From assembly GCA_009617715.1 (NCBI GenBank), contig VTFK01000070.1:372001-436000 (forward strand): a DNA stretch of 64,000 bases. Direction: 5' to 3'. Of this stretch, positions 11,731-24,140 are shown piece by piece; the stretch's first letter is position 1, and each line of letters starts with the position of its first letter. Source of the stretch: Plectrocnemia conspersa (taxonomy: Eukaryota > Arthropoda > Insecta > Trichoptera > Polycentropodidae). A program made the position numbers and the translations under genes. Below the pieces are notes generated by a model. The model had not been told where the DNA came from. It was given only the letters and a program-made list of their open reading frames with translations, and searched no databases.

Positions 11731-12837
11731 TCTATTTAAATATTGAGCTTAATTTTTTTTATCTATTTCAGATTTTTAAACATGTCTTCAAAACATTAAA
11801 TATATAGCAAGAAAGTTGGTTTTGAAAATAATAACCTAGAAACAAATCGTTAAACAAGATTTCTTTGGAGTTATCTCTCATTAAAAACAAAATTGTGGTT
11901 CTTAATCTTCATATAATAATTAATATTTTAAAGAAAAGAAACACTGTCATTGTTAGCTTTGCTTATGTATCTGCATTGTTTCTATTATAGAAAGCGAATA
12001 AATTATACCAGAAATACAGTGCAAATCGAGGGATAGGCGTATAAAGCAAACATTTTACAATCAAACTAAACCTTATGAATAATAACAGCCATATACTTCA
12101 TTATGATTAGTATTATGCGTGTGTAACTGTTGTATATATAATTATTATTTTTATTTTTAATTACATAAAATAAACATTAAACAGCTAACGTAAAATAGAT
12201 ATTATATTTATAGTAAAAGAAAAAAATATTAAATTTTCAACACTAACATAATCAGGTAGCATAGTGTAAAAGTAACGTTGTATATAAAAGCGATAACAGT
12301 TTTCATTCTAACGAGTTACACTATAACATATAGAAAAATACATTTTTCATTGATTTTTCAGATGCGATTTGAATTCAAGTCAAGAACATGAAGTGTCAAG
12401 AAAATAAATGTATTTTTTGAAGAGTGATTAAAGAAAGAATCAAGTGTGTATGGCCATATAAGCTATTTTACATTAGGCTGAAGGTTGCAAGTTTTCACTT
12501 AGTGAGAAATTTTATATTTTTTCAAAAAAGAAATCATTTATGTTTAAAACTTTTTTAAATTAAATCTATTTTTCAGTACTTGCAATCATGGGAGAAAGAT
12601 TTCAAAATAAAATAAAAAATAAATTATCTCGATACATAATCTCTTAAATTTACAATGTTAATAGATACTGTTATATCTTATTTTACCTTGGCTTCAATTC
12701 GAAATGCTGATATTTTATCTTGATTGTCACAATGTTCATCTTGAAACTGTACAATCTCCATTATTTTATATAATAACAGTATCCATAATACTTAATTTCT
12801 AATCAAGTTAAATCACTTTGCATACATCCTTTCCAAA

Positions 12838-12935
12838 GACATCACAAAATCAATCGTAATAACTAAAATCCCTTATCACAAAATCAATTGTAATAATTAA
12901 ATTCCCTCATCACAAAATCAATCGTAATTAAAACC
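12838..12935. repeat. Three tandem ~36-bp units
   Basis: ATCACAAAATCAATCGTAAT is repeated three times with small changes, separated by AACTAAAATCCCTT-like spacers. Confidence 0.75.
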
Positions 12936-13526
12936 ATGACAACCAGCAAAATTTCCCACTGTACATTTTTATAAATGCTAATCACTATACTTCTGATTTG
13001 GCTTAGTCATGATGTAACTAGGACGCATTCACCATATATTGGCTGTGTATAGAGGAATCAGTTTCCATTTCGACTAGAGAATATTATCGGCATATGACGA
13101 GCAAAATTTAAATTATAGTGAAAGCATCTGAATACTAAGTTATTTATTTAGCAAAGTACAATGAAGTAAACAACAGCCAATTTAGGTAAAATTGAAGAGC
13201 ATTTTTTTAAAAATACACGTCAATCAAAAATCCCCTGATCAGTCAATTAACATATATATTTTTAAGCACAATTCAGCTAGCCAGAAGGCACCGTTCGAAC
13301 GATCCGTATAAAAAATAACTTTCCGACAACAACGATTAATATTATCTACGAAAATTTTAGCTAATCACAATTATGTATTAATGTAGGAGTATTTATATTG
13401 AGAGTTATTTGTAACGAGAGATTGAGGTTCACATTTCGAATCCGTAAGTATTATAGATCCTACATTAATATAATACTAAAACGAGAATTATTTCTATAGA
13501 ATGATATTTTAAAATCGACTCTTCGC

Positions 13527-13760
13527 CTAGTTATTGTTCGGCGACTGACACAAACTAGAAACCATTTGTTCATATTCATGGAGCGATGTCTCGAACATCT
13601 CCAGCTGCTTTGTGATCTCTTTCGTCGGATCTTCTTTGGTTGGTGCTTTGGACGCTTCGGTCTCGGGCTCGGTGAACGACTGAAGAGGCGGTGCGTAGTA
13701 ACATTCCCTGTAAAATGTCGCGAGCTCGGCAAGCGGTCCGGCTGTGGCGAACGGAAGAGG
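13527..13760 (-). CDS. Atg13: Atg13 last exon
   Basis: Acceptor TTCACAG|CCTCTT. Encodes PLPFATAGPLAELATFYREC, YYAPPLQSF, then a helix-prone tail ITKQLEMFETSLHEYEQMV ending in TAG at 13527-13529. The ATFYRE...PPLQ block is the conserved C-terminal motif of metazoan Atg13. Confidence 0.92.
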   Translation of the reverse strand, partial: PLPFATAGPLAELATFYRECYYAPPLQSFTEPETEASKAPTKEDPTKEITKQLEMFETSLHEYEQMVSSLCQSPNNN

Positions 13761-16700
13761 CTGTGAAGTATTATAATAAATATTATTATATATTAGTTCA
13801 CTGTTGAATGTGAGTCGAGTTTTATGAAACATTGTACGTTACCAGTTCTTTCATGAGTTTATCATCATCGGGTCCCATTGTCCAAATGGAAGTTCTTCCG
13901 TTTGGGCGATCGGATGAACGGGAGCTTTCTTCCGAAATTTCTCTGTCGCTGTCACACTTGAAATCGTCGATTGGACTGAATGGATTTTCACATGAATCAC
14001 TTTTGGGAAACTCGAAACTATCGTTCTTCTGAAATAAAAATTCGCCACAAAAAAAGATGATCAGACGTACATATATGCAAAAAAAAGTAATTTTTAACAT
14101 ATTATGATAAAAGTAAATCTAAATATATCAGTAATGACATAAAGGCGTTCTTTTAAAAGGTATGTTTTTTAATTGGCAACACTTCCAGCGACAGCCAATT
14201 TGACGGCTGACAGCTAATTTGTGGTCAGTTTAGTTTGTCATTTTACCATGAATAGACTTACGCCAGAACAACGCTTGCAAATTGTGCAAATTTATTTCGA
14301 AAATCGTGGTTCAGTTTTGTTCAGCGATGAGGCTCATTCTCTTATTGAGATGCCATTACATTCACAAAAAGCCACCATTTGGTGTGATTATGAAAGCCAC
14401 CAGCCCATATGAAAGCCACATATGGGCCGGTGGAATCGTTGGTCCATATTTCTTCAAAAATGATGCCGTCCAGAACGTTACAATCAACGGAAAGCGCTAT
14501 AGATCCATGATTACTGATTTTTTTGTTACCCAATTGAATGGCATTATTGTGGAAGAGCTTTGGTTTCAACAAGATGGTACAATACGTCTCACAGCGCGCG
14601 CTACAATCAATTTATTGAAAGAAACGTTCAATGAGACCTATGAATTGGTCTCTAATATCAATAAAGCCAATATCAAGATTTTTATGTATTTTATTTGATT
14701 TTAAAGTTCTATACCTTTAGAAAAACACCCTTTATGTGTCGTTTTTACACCATTGTTTTAAAATGAATAGCAAATAAACTAGGGGCGCAAATTTCATGAT
14801 TTTTGAAACATTCATTGTCTGTTTATTTAGACCTGTCTCCGACATCTGCAAGTACTAACTTCGTGAGAAAATAGTGGAAGTAAATCCAAGTCATATTTGT
14901 GCAGAAAAAACATTTGCAATGTGTACAGAGGTGACTGTGTGGCCGAACAGAAATGTAGAAAATGGTTTGCTAGATTTCGATTCGGTAATTTTTCGTTTAT
15001 GGACGAATCAGAAGGTGGTCTGAAATAGTAGATAACGAAGCTCTATGAGATTTTGTGGATATGGATCCAAGCCCATGTTTGCGAGATAGCAAAATCAAAG
15101 TCGAATCAGTAATTGTCGTTGTTTCATCAGATATCAGTAAATCGCAATTACATACATGTATCTGGGGTTATATTTTTTGTATGAATAAAACAAATTTAAA
15201 TCATGCAGTTTCTACAACAAATTTCACAAAGATAATAATAAAAGTTACTTATCACAGAATCGACCAAACTTAATCTTAAAATTATGATTGTAAAGAATGT
15301 TAATAAAAATAATAAAAAGCTTTGATTTTAAACATTTATCGACCTGTACACCTCATCTACCAACACAGCTGAAAACATATTATCGATAGTGCTGAAGTGT
15401 CTATCTACGACCTGAACGCTTCAGCACTATCAATATTATCCTGAATCATCACAATAAACTTGGAATTTGAGACACATGCTCACCTTTTGTGGATCATCAA
15501 GAAGCCAACTGAAAGGAGGCACCTCTGGCAGTATAAAGTCTGATTCGTACTGTTTTATTTTTGATGTGTCAACAAAAGCTCCAGCCCTCATAGGTTCGTC
15601 CAAGTTAACTTTCTTCTTATCACTGCTGAATTTATAAAAATAAGATTAACATATTATATATTCATTATCTAACATCAATAAAACATTGGCATACCTTTGT
15701 TTGTTATTGTAACGCGTGTGTTTTGGGCTGAGATCGGAATGGAAGTGATCGCTCTTCACCATAATAGACACGTCTTGTTGACTCTGGATGGGCGTTATCG
15801 TCATTTTTGTTCTGTATGCCACCGACATGTATATAACGCCAATAGGAGTGCAAAGTTGTCCCACTTTGAACTGCTTATACCCCTCGCCTGAAATTAAATA
15901 ATAACATATATTGATACATTGACTGAAATCCTCCTTGGAAACAAGAGTATAAAATCTTGAAAATTGACAAAGAAATAATGTTGCGAATATTTAGACTTTG
16001 CCACAATGCCAAGTATAAGAAGTTAAAACTTATTATTTAAACATTTGAACAAAAATAATCTACAGTTGTATCGCAAGTGTTATAAAACTAGCAAGAAATA
16101 AATATACCAATTGTCTGTATAATTTAGCTATCAAATATGATATAGAATTTATTTTAAATCAGGCAAATATTTTTAAAATCGAATATAAATAATGATTATC
16201 ACTCAAATACAGTTAATAATTATTGCGCTAGCTATAAATAAATGAATTAACAGGGTGTGGAACAATTCTTTAGACAGATAACCAATGTCTGTTGAAGAGA
16301 TAAGTTTTAATTGAAAATAAATTTATAATATTATTTCAATTAACAAAAGATTCCTGCAGTTTGAACCTATATTTATATTATTAGCGTTAATTTTAAGTAA
16401 TAAAGTTCGATTCTGCTGCGGGAATTGAACATAGTCCCTTGAATTTTAACTCCGCGGTATATACATAATTCACATATAAAATGTAAGAAAGTGATATTAA
16501 TATTTATATATTCTTTAATTTAAAAAATACTTTTGAACTTTTCTTAAAATAATAAGTAGTTCAAAATATGTATTTATCTATTTCAGGTCTGAATTAAAAA
16601 TAGCAATAACACAACTTACCATAAAATATGTGAATTTTAACATCACCAAAAAGCAATGTTTGTATTCATATAAATGACAGTTGGCAATAGCCCAATGGTT

Positions 16701-19700
16701 TAACTCCATTGGGCTACTGCCGACAAGTGAAATTGTACCGCAAAATGGCACGTTTATATACATATATCTATTATATAACCTTACTGACCTAAGATATGAT
16801 ACTGTGGCTCTCCCAAATAAACACGGTAATATATCACAAACGACTCGGGGCCTTGGCGTCGTGATAGTTTGTACGCTGGTGTCGCTCTTGTCACTGATAT
16901 GAGCGATTTCAGCATGAGGCTCATTCGGTTGTAGACAGTGCAGGGCATCTTAACGGAAGGGTCACACTGGTCTGTCAAGATTCCTAGATTCCAGTTCTCC
17001 AAGACCATTTGGTCACCGTCGATTGTCTTCAACGATATCTCTACAGACAGCGGTAGCCAGTTTAGGATGGAGTCGCCGTTAAGGACCTTCTTAGTTTCAG
17101 CGGACACCTCTGCGAGGTCGTTAATGGCTAAACTGAACTGAAAGGAAAGAATCGCAATTGAATGGATGTTTACAGGATAAGTGAATCGTTGGCTAAAAAA
17201 GGCACTCGACACTATCCAGATATTGAAATATGTATCAATAGAATACTTCCAAACTCTGTATTTTATATAAATTTTGTGAAGCAAATGAAAACCTTGAAAC
17301 ACCACTCTATTATTCTGTAAATTGTCAAAAATGTTACATTTAGTTTAAAGAGTGGCAAACAGATGGTAGTACACATATGCAGATCTCAAAAAGTATCTTC
17401 AATCTGCAATCACATCTAAATGAGATCACACCAACTGTGATTTTCACATGTTTAGAGCTCTTAGAGGTGATGTAGAAAAATGACGTACTTTTATGCCTTT
17501 TTCATTTAATAAATTAAGAGATATTAAAGGTTTTCATTTGACTCGCTTTCATATCTATAATAGATTATTTAATACCTTACTGTTAAATTATACACATTTC
17601 ATTATATTATGTTTATATTTTATCCGGACTTTGTCTCGATTTTTATCCCTAAAAATAGAATATTTGGCATCTAATAAACTTTGTAGCTTTGTACGCTGAA
17701 AGAGAGATGGAAATAAACCACTGTAATTATCTGAGCACAAGTGCATCAACATGTTAAAAATGTTATCATGACACGTTTTGCAAACCTGCAATGACATTGA
17801 TACTAATAAAAATCAACATTCAAAGGTCAACAGATTTAAACCTAATAAATATGGCATATTATGCATAGCAAACGCTAATAATTAATGTTCATATAAATAG
17901 CATACTGAATAAAATTACACATTACATCAAATATTTACAAAAGTGCGAAAGCCAGTACAATATTACATCAAATATTTATAAAAATTCACACACTAGTTCA
18001 ATATAAATCATAGATTTTTAAGAAGTATTTGACTTATAGTATATTTACTATTAAGGTGTAATTGAGTGATAGACTTATATTATTAAAAAGTAATTGACTT
18101 ATAGAATGGATTTATTTTTGTATAATATTTTTCTTATATAAATGGTATTACAAAGGAGTAAAAATATATTTAATAATGTAGCTTTAAATAGACTGTGTTA
18201 TTTGAACCTTGAACTTTTTCGCATTGTCAGAATTTTTCATTGAAAGCTATTTTATCTATTTATATACAACAACGTTTAGAATGATAAAAATATTTCATAC
18301 AAACAAGGGAGACTATTTTAGATAAGTTATTATTTATACTAAATTAACAGTAAAGAGGCTATTCTGTACAATAAAGTACAGAATAATAATTTGTTTTGGA
18401 ATTCCTTGAACAAATACACAAATTTCAGTAAATTAATAAAAAAATTAACATTGTTATAAAAATTGTGTGTTCTTTAGTCACTGTCCATATTATTACTCAC
18501 CTAGTTCATCTATAATCGTTATAATAGATTGAATTATGTTTTTATACAATAAAACTATAAAATTACCAAAATTGTTATGCATTTATTTACTTAATCAAAG
18601 ATCAGCTTGCTTATAGGCAGTGGCAACTGGTGAAACATTGTGACTCAGTCGCCCCATCGCAAGAACACCATGCTGATGTGTGCGTGTGACAGAGCGAGAG
18701 ATGCAGGGCCAAGAGCTCCGGTCCTTTCGCTCTGTCACACGCACACTTCAGCATGTATTTTTGCGATCCTACAACTGAGACACAATGTTTTACCAGCCAT
18801 CACTGCTTATAGTTTTCCATTCTTTTTGAAGGCTCGACATATTTTCTGGAATGGTTTTCTGATTTTGTGAAAAATCGATCTTGGAATATATGTTTTATTG
18901 CGATGTTGATTGCATAGGTTTCTCATTTTTATTTTCAATTATTTCAATTTAATTTTTATATCTTTGAGCCTTGTAATATGTTTTTTTTGTATAATTTAAG
19001 GCTTAAAAACACTTTCATTTATTGAAATAATATTTAAATACTTATGGCATAAATATTATAGATGCTCACACATAAGCAAAGTGCGAAATAACATTCAAAA
19101 ATACCATCTGCGGTCAAAGGGTTAAACAACTGTGATATAATGTTCAAAAGGTGATGACGGTTAGGTTCGACATTAACATCTGGGGCTTGTTCGCTATGAC
19201 GGCTGGAGCGGTCAAATGCGGTAAAAGGGTTAAGTAGATTCGTTGCAGAGAGTTATTCATGTGGTGGTCACTGTTCCGACTAACGCTTGCTCGTTTGCAC
19301 CTAATCTGTTTAAATTTTAAAAAGTTTTTATGTAGCAAAAAATTGTTGGCCGCTTTCATAGCTGTTAGGGCCAAATCCAGCAGCGAGTTCGTAACCATTG
19401 TTTCTGAGCGTGGCGCTGCAATTCTTAGCTAATAGCAAAATATTTTACCTCAAAGGGTTAATTACGTAAGTTGAAGACTTTTTGTATGTACATATTTGAA
19501 AAGAAAAACGCCAGTTAAAAAGTTGGATCATCTGGATGTTTCGATTATTTGTGACCATTCATCAACCCGGATATTCTAAAATCTATTGTATTTAAATTTG
19601 AAGGTCATAAACTGTAACTATTTTTCTAGCAACATAAGAGAACAAGGTGGAGAATAATATTGAATGCTACGAAAGAATCTTGGATAAATCTTGGAAGAAT

Positions 19701-22700
19701 CTTAGACGCAACAAGTTCACTCAAACGTTAAATAGCAAATGATTTGAATACTAACCGTAAATCAATAATAATATGGTTATGGCCAAATCAAGTGGCATAA
19801 AACATATTTAAAATTAGTTTATTGCGATCCATATGATTAAATGAAAAATCTGAACGATGTCCAATACTGTTGTGGCCAAATCAACTTTTTAAAAAATAAA
19901 AAATAATTTATTGCAATCTATATGAATTAATAGGTTTACCATACGTCCTGGTTTCACACATCGATTCCGGTTTCACAAAATTTCCGAGATGACCTTTTTT
20001 TTAAGCTGTCTCGGTTTAGAGTTTTATAATTATGGTAAGTTTATGAATGAATAATAACAATTTATTTAAATCATTGATAGTGTCATGGCCAAATATGTTT
20101 TGCACAAAAATAATATGACAGATAAACATTTTTATATACAGCCTCCAGTTGTTGATATCGCGGCTATGCTACGATACACTTATGTAGCATATTAATGCGA
20201 TACACAGACAATAAACGCATTCGGCAAAAACACCATTGCCAAAAAACAAAAGTAGCCGCCTTACCCAGTCGCTCCCAGTCGATTGCGGCTTGCAGTGCGT
20301 CTGAACCTTGTCTCCCAGTCTCGACTGCACGATTATCTGTATAGCGAAGTTAGATTGCGCAATTGACAACACTGGAGCAATTTCGTTAAAAAATATTGTG
20401 CACAATATGTCAATTTTATTACCTACATTTTTGTGTCTTTATTTTAATTCCATTATAATATTTATCATTAAAATATTAAAATACATCTTCGTCACTTAAT
20501 TTTTTTTTCAATCTGTGGATTTTATTTTTAATATTTTAACAAAATTTTCGCATAAATCATCGCAGAATTTGAACAATTCTAATTGCAGAGATTCAAGATC
20601 AATTGCTGTTTCTGTGAAATTCATAGTAGGATCTAGCATTCGCTTTTGGTTTGATTTTTTAATAACGTTTAGAAATTAAGCAAAACAATGAAATTAAAAT
20701 TAAAAATATTTTATAGCAATTGTGTTGTTTCGCTTCTAGTTTCAAATTTTATATCTGGATCTTTTGAATTTTTTCTAAATGTTCATCTAACATGTCCTCA
20801 GGGACGTCATTCGAGGAAGGGGGGGGGGGTTTGCCCCTCCCTTGAATCTAGTCGGAAATATGCAATGAAATACTATGAATTTTAATGAAATATAAATATA
20901 AAAAACAACCACTGACGACCAACTTTTGCCCCCCCCCCCTGGAAATAGCTGAAATTTATTTATTATTAATTATGAGGTAGAAATAACGTCTCTGATTCTA
21001 AACCAGAAATTCTCTGGTTATCCCTCCACGAAAATATAAAGAAAACAGTCTCGAATTAATTCGAAAATATTTTTATGTAAAATTATATCGGAATACATTT
21101 TCACCGGTAGATATATATCTTTAATAGGGAAAATATGATTTATATGGCAGGTGCTAGTAAAATTATATGATTTTACCTTTCCATTAATATTTACATACTT
21201 ATCATTATTTATTTGCCTGCGATGTATACATGTTACGATGAATGTATAATTTTGGGTGTAGTTATATTATCACTAGTGAAGTCCAAATACATTTTCACCA
21301 GTAGATATATATTTCTATTAGTGAAAATATATTTAAACTGATATGCTGCTCTAAAATGTTTATTAAAATTATATGCTGCTCTAAAATGTTTATGAAACTC
21401 AATTTGACAGTTACGAAACGTACATTTTCCGTTCTAATCCAAACCGAACCTGATGAAATTTCTTAAACTAATTATAGTTCTAGAACTTTTATTAGGTCGA
21501 GTCCAAAAATACAAACCAAGCCAACTCATCTCTCAGGGGCGACATCTTTATAAATCGAAATTTTTTTCTTGCATCATCTTGCTTTTTGGATTAATACAGT
21601 TTAATATTTTATGCCAAATGTCTAGCTTTTGACACTGTCTGGAATAAAATCCTAAGTTCTGAAGACCTCCTTTTACTCATCCTCATAATTTAAAAAACTC
21701 TTCATGACAGAATTTTTAAAGTCGAAAACAGAAAGAAAAGCTCCACTCCGAGGAGAGTCCGAAAGACAGGCAGAATTTTCTTTTTATTCATTCATAATGT
21801 TCCAAGGCCGGAAAACTGTCAACTTGCGTTATATGTAAATAAACTTGCGATATTTGCGTGCTCATCGAGCAGAAAAATAATCGCTAAGAGACTGTAAAGT
21901 TACTTGCGGCAAATTCACAATTTTAACAGAAAATGAAAAATCAAAATATCGACGCCAAGACGGAAACTATCATGTCCATTTATGGTCCAGCATTTCTGAT
22001 AGTAGAATAAGCGTCATTAAAAATAAATGCTTAAGAATTATTATTAATGTTAACCCTAAAACTAGCTCAATCAGCTCTATTTGTGTAGTGGTTATTTAAA
22101 AACCGTAAAAGTATTTTGTCACAAACAAATGTTTAAATTTTATAGCAGTATAAAAAATAGGAAGAGAACAACACATGTTTCACCGACATTGTTAAATACA
22201 AATTGTACGGCCGCTTACAAACATAAGTTACCTAATCACATCCGAAAAGACGAGCCCTCAAATAAGTTCAATGGTCTGCGCCCAGGTGATTACTACTATG
22301 ACACCTGTAAGTCACTGTTGAAGTGGCTAAATGTTATAAATAGTTTCGTAGTCGCCATGAGTCGCATTTAAAACTTTTCTACAATATATGTAAGCCGGGA
22401 ACGTTAAGAAATATTCAATATTATATAACTAGACTATCTTTTATAAAATTATGTGAAATAAAGATATCATTTGGGAAGGCATTAGCAAAGAAAATGAGTA
22501 ACTTTCTGATATGGCTCTTAAGTTTCTGCTAATGGAGAGGGTATTTCGTTTTTAAATTTTTATTGAACTCAAATACCAACATAAGGCAAATTACAGATTT
22601 AAAATTATACCTTGCATTTGTAGAACCTAATTTCAAAAACACATACTTTCCAAAACAACTAGATAGTTAAATTTAAATTTAAGATTATTTTTACGTGTAA

Positions 22701-22954
22701 AATATAATGTTTAACTTTAAGTGTACGATAACTTACTTTTATTAAGGTATTTGGGCAAACTTTAATAATTTATTTATAAATTTATTAATATAATTTACAA
22801 TAAAAAATTAATAAAAGTAAATTTAATTATATATTTGCAAGATAATAAACCTTATTATAATCATTGAACAGACAATACAAAAAAGTACCAATTGTACCAA
22901 CTTACCCAAATATATTCTATCTCGTTCAGCCGACGCCACATTCGTCGAAGCCAT
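13527..22954 (-). CDS. Atg13: Autophagy-related protein 13 (7 exons seen)
   Basis: Regulatory, HORMA-fold subunit of the Atg1/ULK1 kinase complex that starts autophagosome formation in the cytosol. Exons in order of translation: 22954-22906, 20336-20265, 17137-16789, 15887-15695, 15625-15484, 14028-13843, 13760-13527, all GT-AG and phase-consistent except between the first two. Family motifs: IIVQSRLGDKV, GSDWFSLAINDL, ISLKTIDGDQM, SVTRATPAYKLSRRQGPE, YYRVYLGEP, GEGYKQFKVGQLCTPIG, and near the C-terminus LATFYRECYYAPPLQ. The HORMA domain takes up roughly the first four exons; the rest is acidic and Ser-rich, as expected for the family's disordered tail. The strand expected between RIYL and IIVQ (family consensus about DKFxKFxALK) is missing, so one short exon in the 2.6-kb first intron was not located. 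About 408 residues are accounted for. Confidence 0.9.
13843..14028 (-). CDS. Atg13: Atg13 exon (acidic tail)
   Basis: Acceptor TTTCAG|AAGAAC. Encodes KNDSFEFPKSDSCENPFSP, then a Ser/Asp/Glu-rich stretch and IWTMGPDDDKLMKEL. Phase 0 at both ends. The upstream reading to 14100 is intronic. Confidence 0.88.
14142..14732 (+). mobile_element. Internally deleted mariner element
   Basis: Inserted in an Atg13 intron. Ends AAGGCGTTCTTTT and the complement of AAGGGTGTTTTTC, flanked by TA at 14140-14141 and 14733-14734. The ORF starts MNRLTPEQRLQIVQIYFENR, then jumps to LFSDEAH and on to IVGPYFFKNDAVQNVTING with LWFQQDG, so the middle of the transposase is missing and the frame shifts. Confidence 0.9.
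14860..15160 (+). pseudogene. Mariner transposase N-terminal relic
   Basis: With frame changes it reads AEQKCRKWFARFRFGNF, the helix-turn-helix block of SETMAR/mariner-type transposases. Then RRWSEIVDNEAL and VDMDPSPCLRD follow. No inverted ends seen. Confidence 0.65.
15377..15439. ncRNA. Candidate intronic hairpin (possible miRNA precursor)
   Basis: The arms (15377-15399 and 15417-15439) pair over about 20 of 23 positions around GATAGTGCTGAAG/CTTCAGCACTATC, with a 17-nt loop. It lies about 45 nt downstream of the donor of the Atg13 exon ending at 15484. Length and loop are in the range of insect miRNA precursors, but a MITE remnant is also possible. Confidence 0.4.
15484..15625 (-). CDS. 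Atg13: Atg13 exon (linker region)
   Basis: Encodes SSDKKKVNLDEPMRAGAFVD, then IKQYESDFILPEVPPFSWL and LDDPQK. The acceptor is a tandem NAG (TTCAGCAG), so a one-Ser length variant starting at 15622 is possible. Confidence 0.9.
15695..15887 (-). CDS. Atg13: Atg13 exon (end of HORMA)
   Basis: Encodes GEGYKQFKVGQLCTPIGVI, then YMSVAYRTKMTITP, closing the HORMA domain. A linker with SDHFHSDLSPKHTRY follows. Donor AAAG|GTATGC leaves two bases of a Ser codon. Confidence 0.94.
16683..16721. repeat. Short hairpin in Atg13 intron
   Basis: A 16-bp arm starting GGCAATAGCCCAATGG, 7-base loop, then the near-perfect complement. The stem is too short for a typical miRNA precursor. Confidence 0.5.
16789..17137 (-). 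CDS. Atg13: Atg13 exon (core of HORMA)
   Basis: Starts FSLAINDLAEVSAETKKVL after TTTCAG. Continues through ILNWLPLSVEISLKTIDGD, WNLGILTDQCD, YNRMSLMLKSLISVTRATP and YRVYLGEPQYHIL. The donor is the weaker GTCAGT. This is the most conserved exon of the gene. Confidence 0.95.
17340..18600. other. Atg13 intron sequence, nothing recognised
   Basis: AT-rich intron with short accidental reading frames. Confidence 0.5.
18618..18805. mobile_element. Foldback hAT-type MITE in Atg13 intron
   Basis: Long inverted repeat with ends CAGTGGCAACTGGTGAAAC and complement CAGTGATGGCTGGTAAAAC, flanked by CTTATAGG/CTTATAGT (18610-18617, 18806-18813). The inner arms pair over GTGTGCGTGTGACAGAGCGA. Confidence 0.88.
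19085..19465. mobile_element. piggyBac-like terminal motifs
   Basis: AAAGGGTTAA occurs near 19118, 19226 and 19454. This matches CCCTTT-type ends next to TTAA target sites. Element borders cannot be paired with confidence. Confidence 0.4.
20265..20336 (-). CDS. Atg13: Atg13 exon (early HORMA)
   Basis: Acceptor TATACAG|ATAATC, donor ACTGG|GTAAGG. Encodes IIVQSRLGDKVQTHCKPQ, then STGSDW: 24 codons, phase 0 at both ends. This matches the N-terminal HORMA strand of Atg13 proteins. Confidence 0.9.
20800..20945. mobile_element. Possible MITE bounded by G and C homopolymers
   Basis: An 11-G run (20820-20830) and a 10-C run (20930-20939) bracket a short segment starting CAGGGACGTC. The inverted G/C arrangement suggests a foldback element; family unknown. 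Confidence 0.35.
21540..22380 (+). mobile_element. Non-LTR retrotransposon RT relic
   Basis: With stops and frame changes it reads AFDTVWNKILSS, FIHNVPRPENCQLALYVNKL, AIFACSSSRKIIAKRL and INKCLRIIINVNPKTSS. These match the jockey-type RT palm (the YADD-like box is decayed to YVNK) and thumb. It lies in the Atg13 first intron, antisense to the gene. Confidence 0.75.
22906..22954 (-). CDS. Atg13: Atg13 exon 1 (start codon)
   Basis: Encodes MASTNVASAERDRIYL plus one base before a consensus donor, TTGG|GTAAGT. A G followed by AC or AT would make Asp, matching the family's S-x-x-E-R-x-x-L-D-K start. The assignment rests on this short match and on position, so it is less certain than the other exons. 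Confidence 0.62.
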
Positions 22955-23348
22955 ATTAAAGTTGAAAATTTATGTATTAATTTTTTTTATTGATTTGATA
23001 AAATATTTATCTTCTTATATACAGTAATACATCAATAACCATTACAACATATTTGTAATATTTTATTACAATATTACGTAAAATATAAAAAAAAATTGCG
23101 GCAGTAACGTACCCCACTTCGCCCAACTGGTTAACAAATCTATCTATATATGTACCTATAATGAATTTATCAAACAGATACCAAGTAGATTTGTAAAGCG
23201 TGATAAGTTATTTAAAACCTTGAAAATAAAATGTAAAAATAATTTAAATTAAATCTGAATATTTAACAGTTACCAGAATATTTAACAGTTATCGCATATT
23301 TGATATATTTAATACAATCCATATTTATATATAATACTATAAACTATA

Positions 23349-24140
23349 CGGTGTCCCAAAATTAACGAACGAAATTAAATTCAACGAACTCTCTTCGCTG
23401 TGTATGGTCATTAGGCTTCAGTTGTTATGTTAATTGAATTTTGTAAGCATGGAGACACAGATCTTTTGTGAGTATAGGCAGGGCCGGCCCTAGGTTATTG
23501 TGCGCCCCAGGCAAAAACTAAATTTGCGCCCCCCCCCCCATATTAATACTTAATTAAATTATTACATGAGCGCAAAAATATAATTCAAATTAAAGTAATT
23601 TAATATTATATTTGACACCATATTTTTTTGCGATTGTGGGTATTTAATAATTTGTAGTTTTATTTTTGTCGCGATTTTTTACGCATGAAATAATCTAAAG
23701 AGTGCACAGAAGTGTATACAAAAAAATAATATCAGATTATATTCTTTAACGATATTGTTTGATAATTTTAAGTAAATACTGCGCCTTTATTTGGTATCAC
23801 CGCGCCCCACAAGATCTAGCGCCCTAGGCGATCGCCTGTACTGCCTGCCCTGAGTATAGGTTGTAAAGAGCTTCTTGAAATATGCAATACTTGTCCACGA
23901 CGCCAAATCGATGTTCCGGGATTTTCATCAACACTCTCACGCACTGCTTGGATATTGACATACTTTCATTATTTTTGAGATATTGTTCAATAATAAAAAC
24001 ACGTTGTTTTATCATGTAACGCTCCATTTATACTAACCCTGTACTCTCAGCTGTCAATTTTTTTTTTAGTGCTGGCAACACTTACTGCACAAATGACAGC
24101 AAACTCAAATCTTACGTTAATTTTAAATCATTCTTTATAT
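23349..24140 (-). mobile_element. Deleted mariner relic carrying a hAT-type insertion
   Basis: Minus strand at 24027: MERYMIKQRVFIIEQYLKNN, a mariner transposase start, followed by a deletion and ALYNLYS. Outer ends share AAAATTAACG in inverted orientation. An inserted element (23477-23850) splits it. Confidence 0.75.
23477..23850. mobile_element. hAT-type MITE, 8-bp duplication TGAGTATA
   Basis: TGAGTATA flanks both ends (23469-23476 and 23851-23858). Ends GGCAGGGCCGGCCCTAGG and the complement of GGGCAGGCAGTACAGGC. Contains a 9-C run. Confidence 0.85.

Larger units (their letters stand above)
10743..13520. other. Intergenic, mostly unassigned
   Basis: AT-rich with no conserved coding frame. 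It holds MITE debris at 11378-11730 and a short tandem repeat at 12838-12935, listed separately. Confidence 0.5.

Noticed and set aside
17138..17305. N-terminal extension of the Atg13 exon frame
   Set aside because: It lies upstream of the TTTCAG acceptor and is intronic; the conserved sequence starts at FSLAIND.
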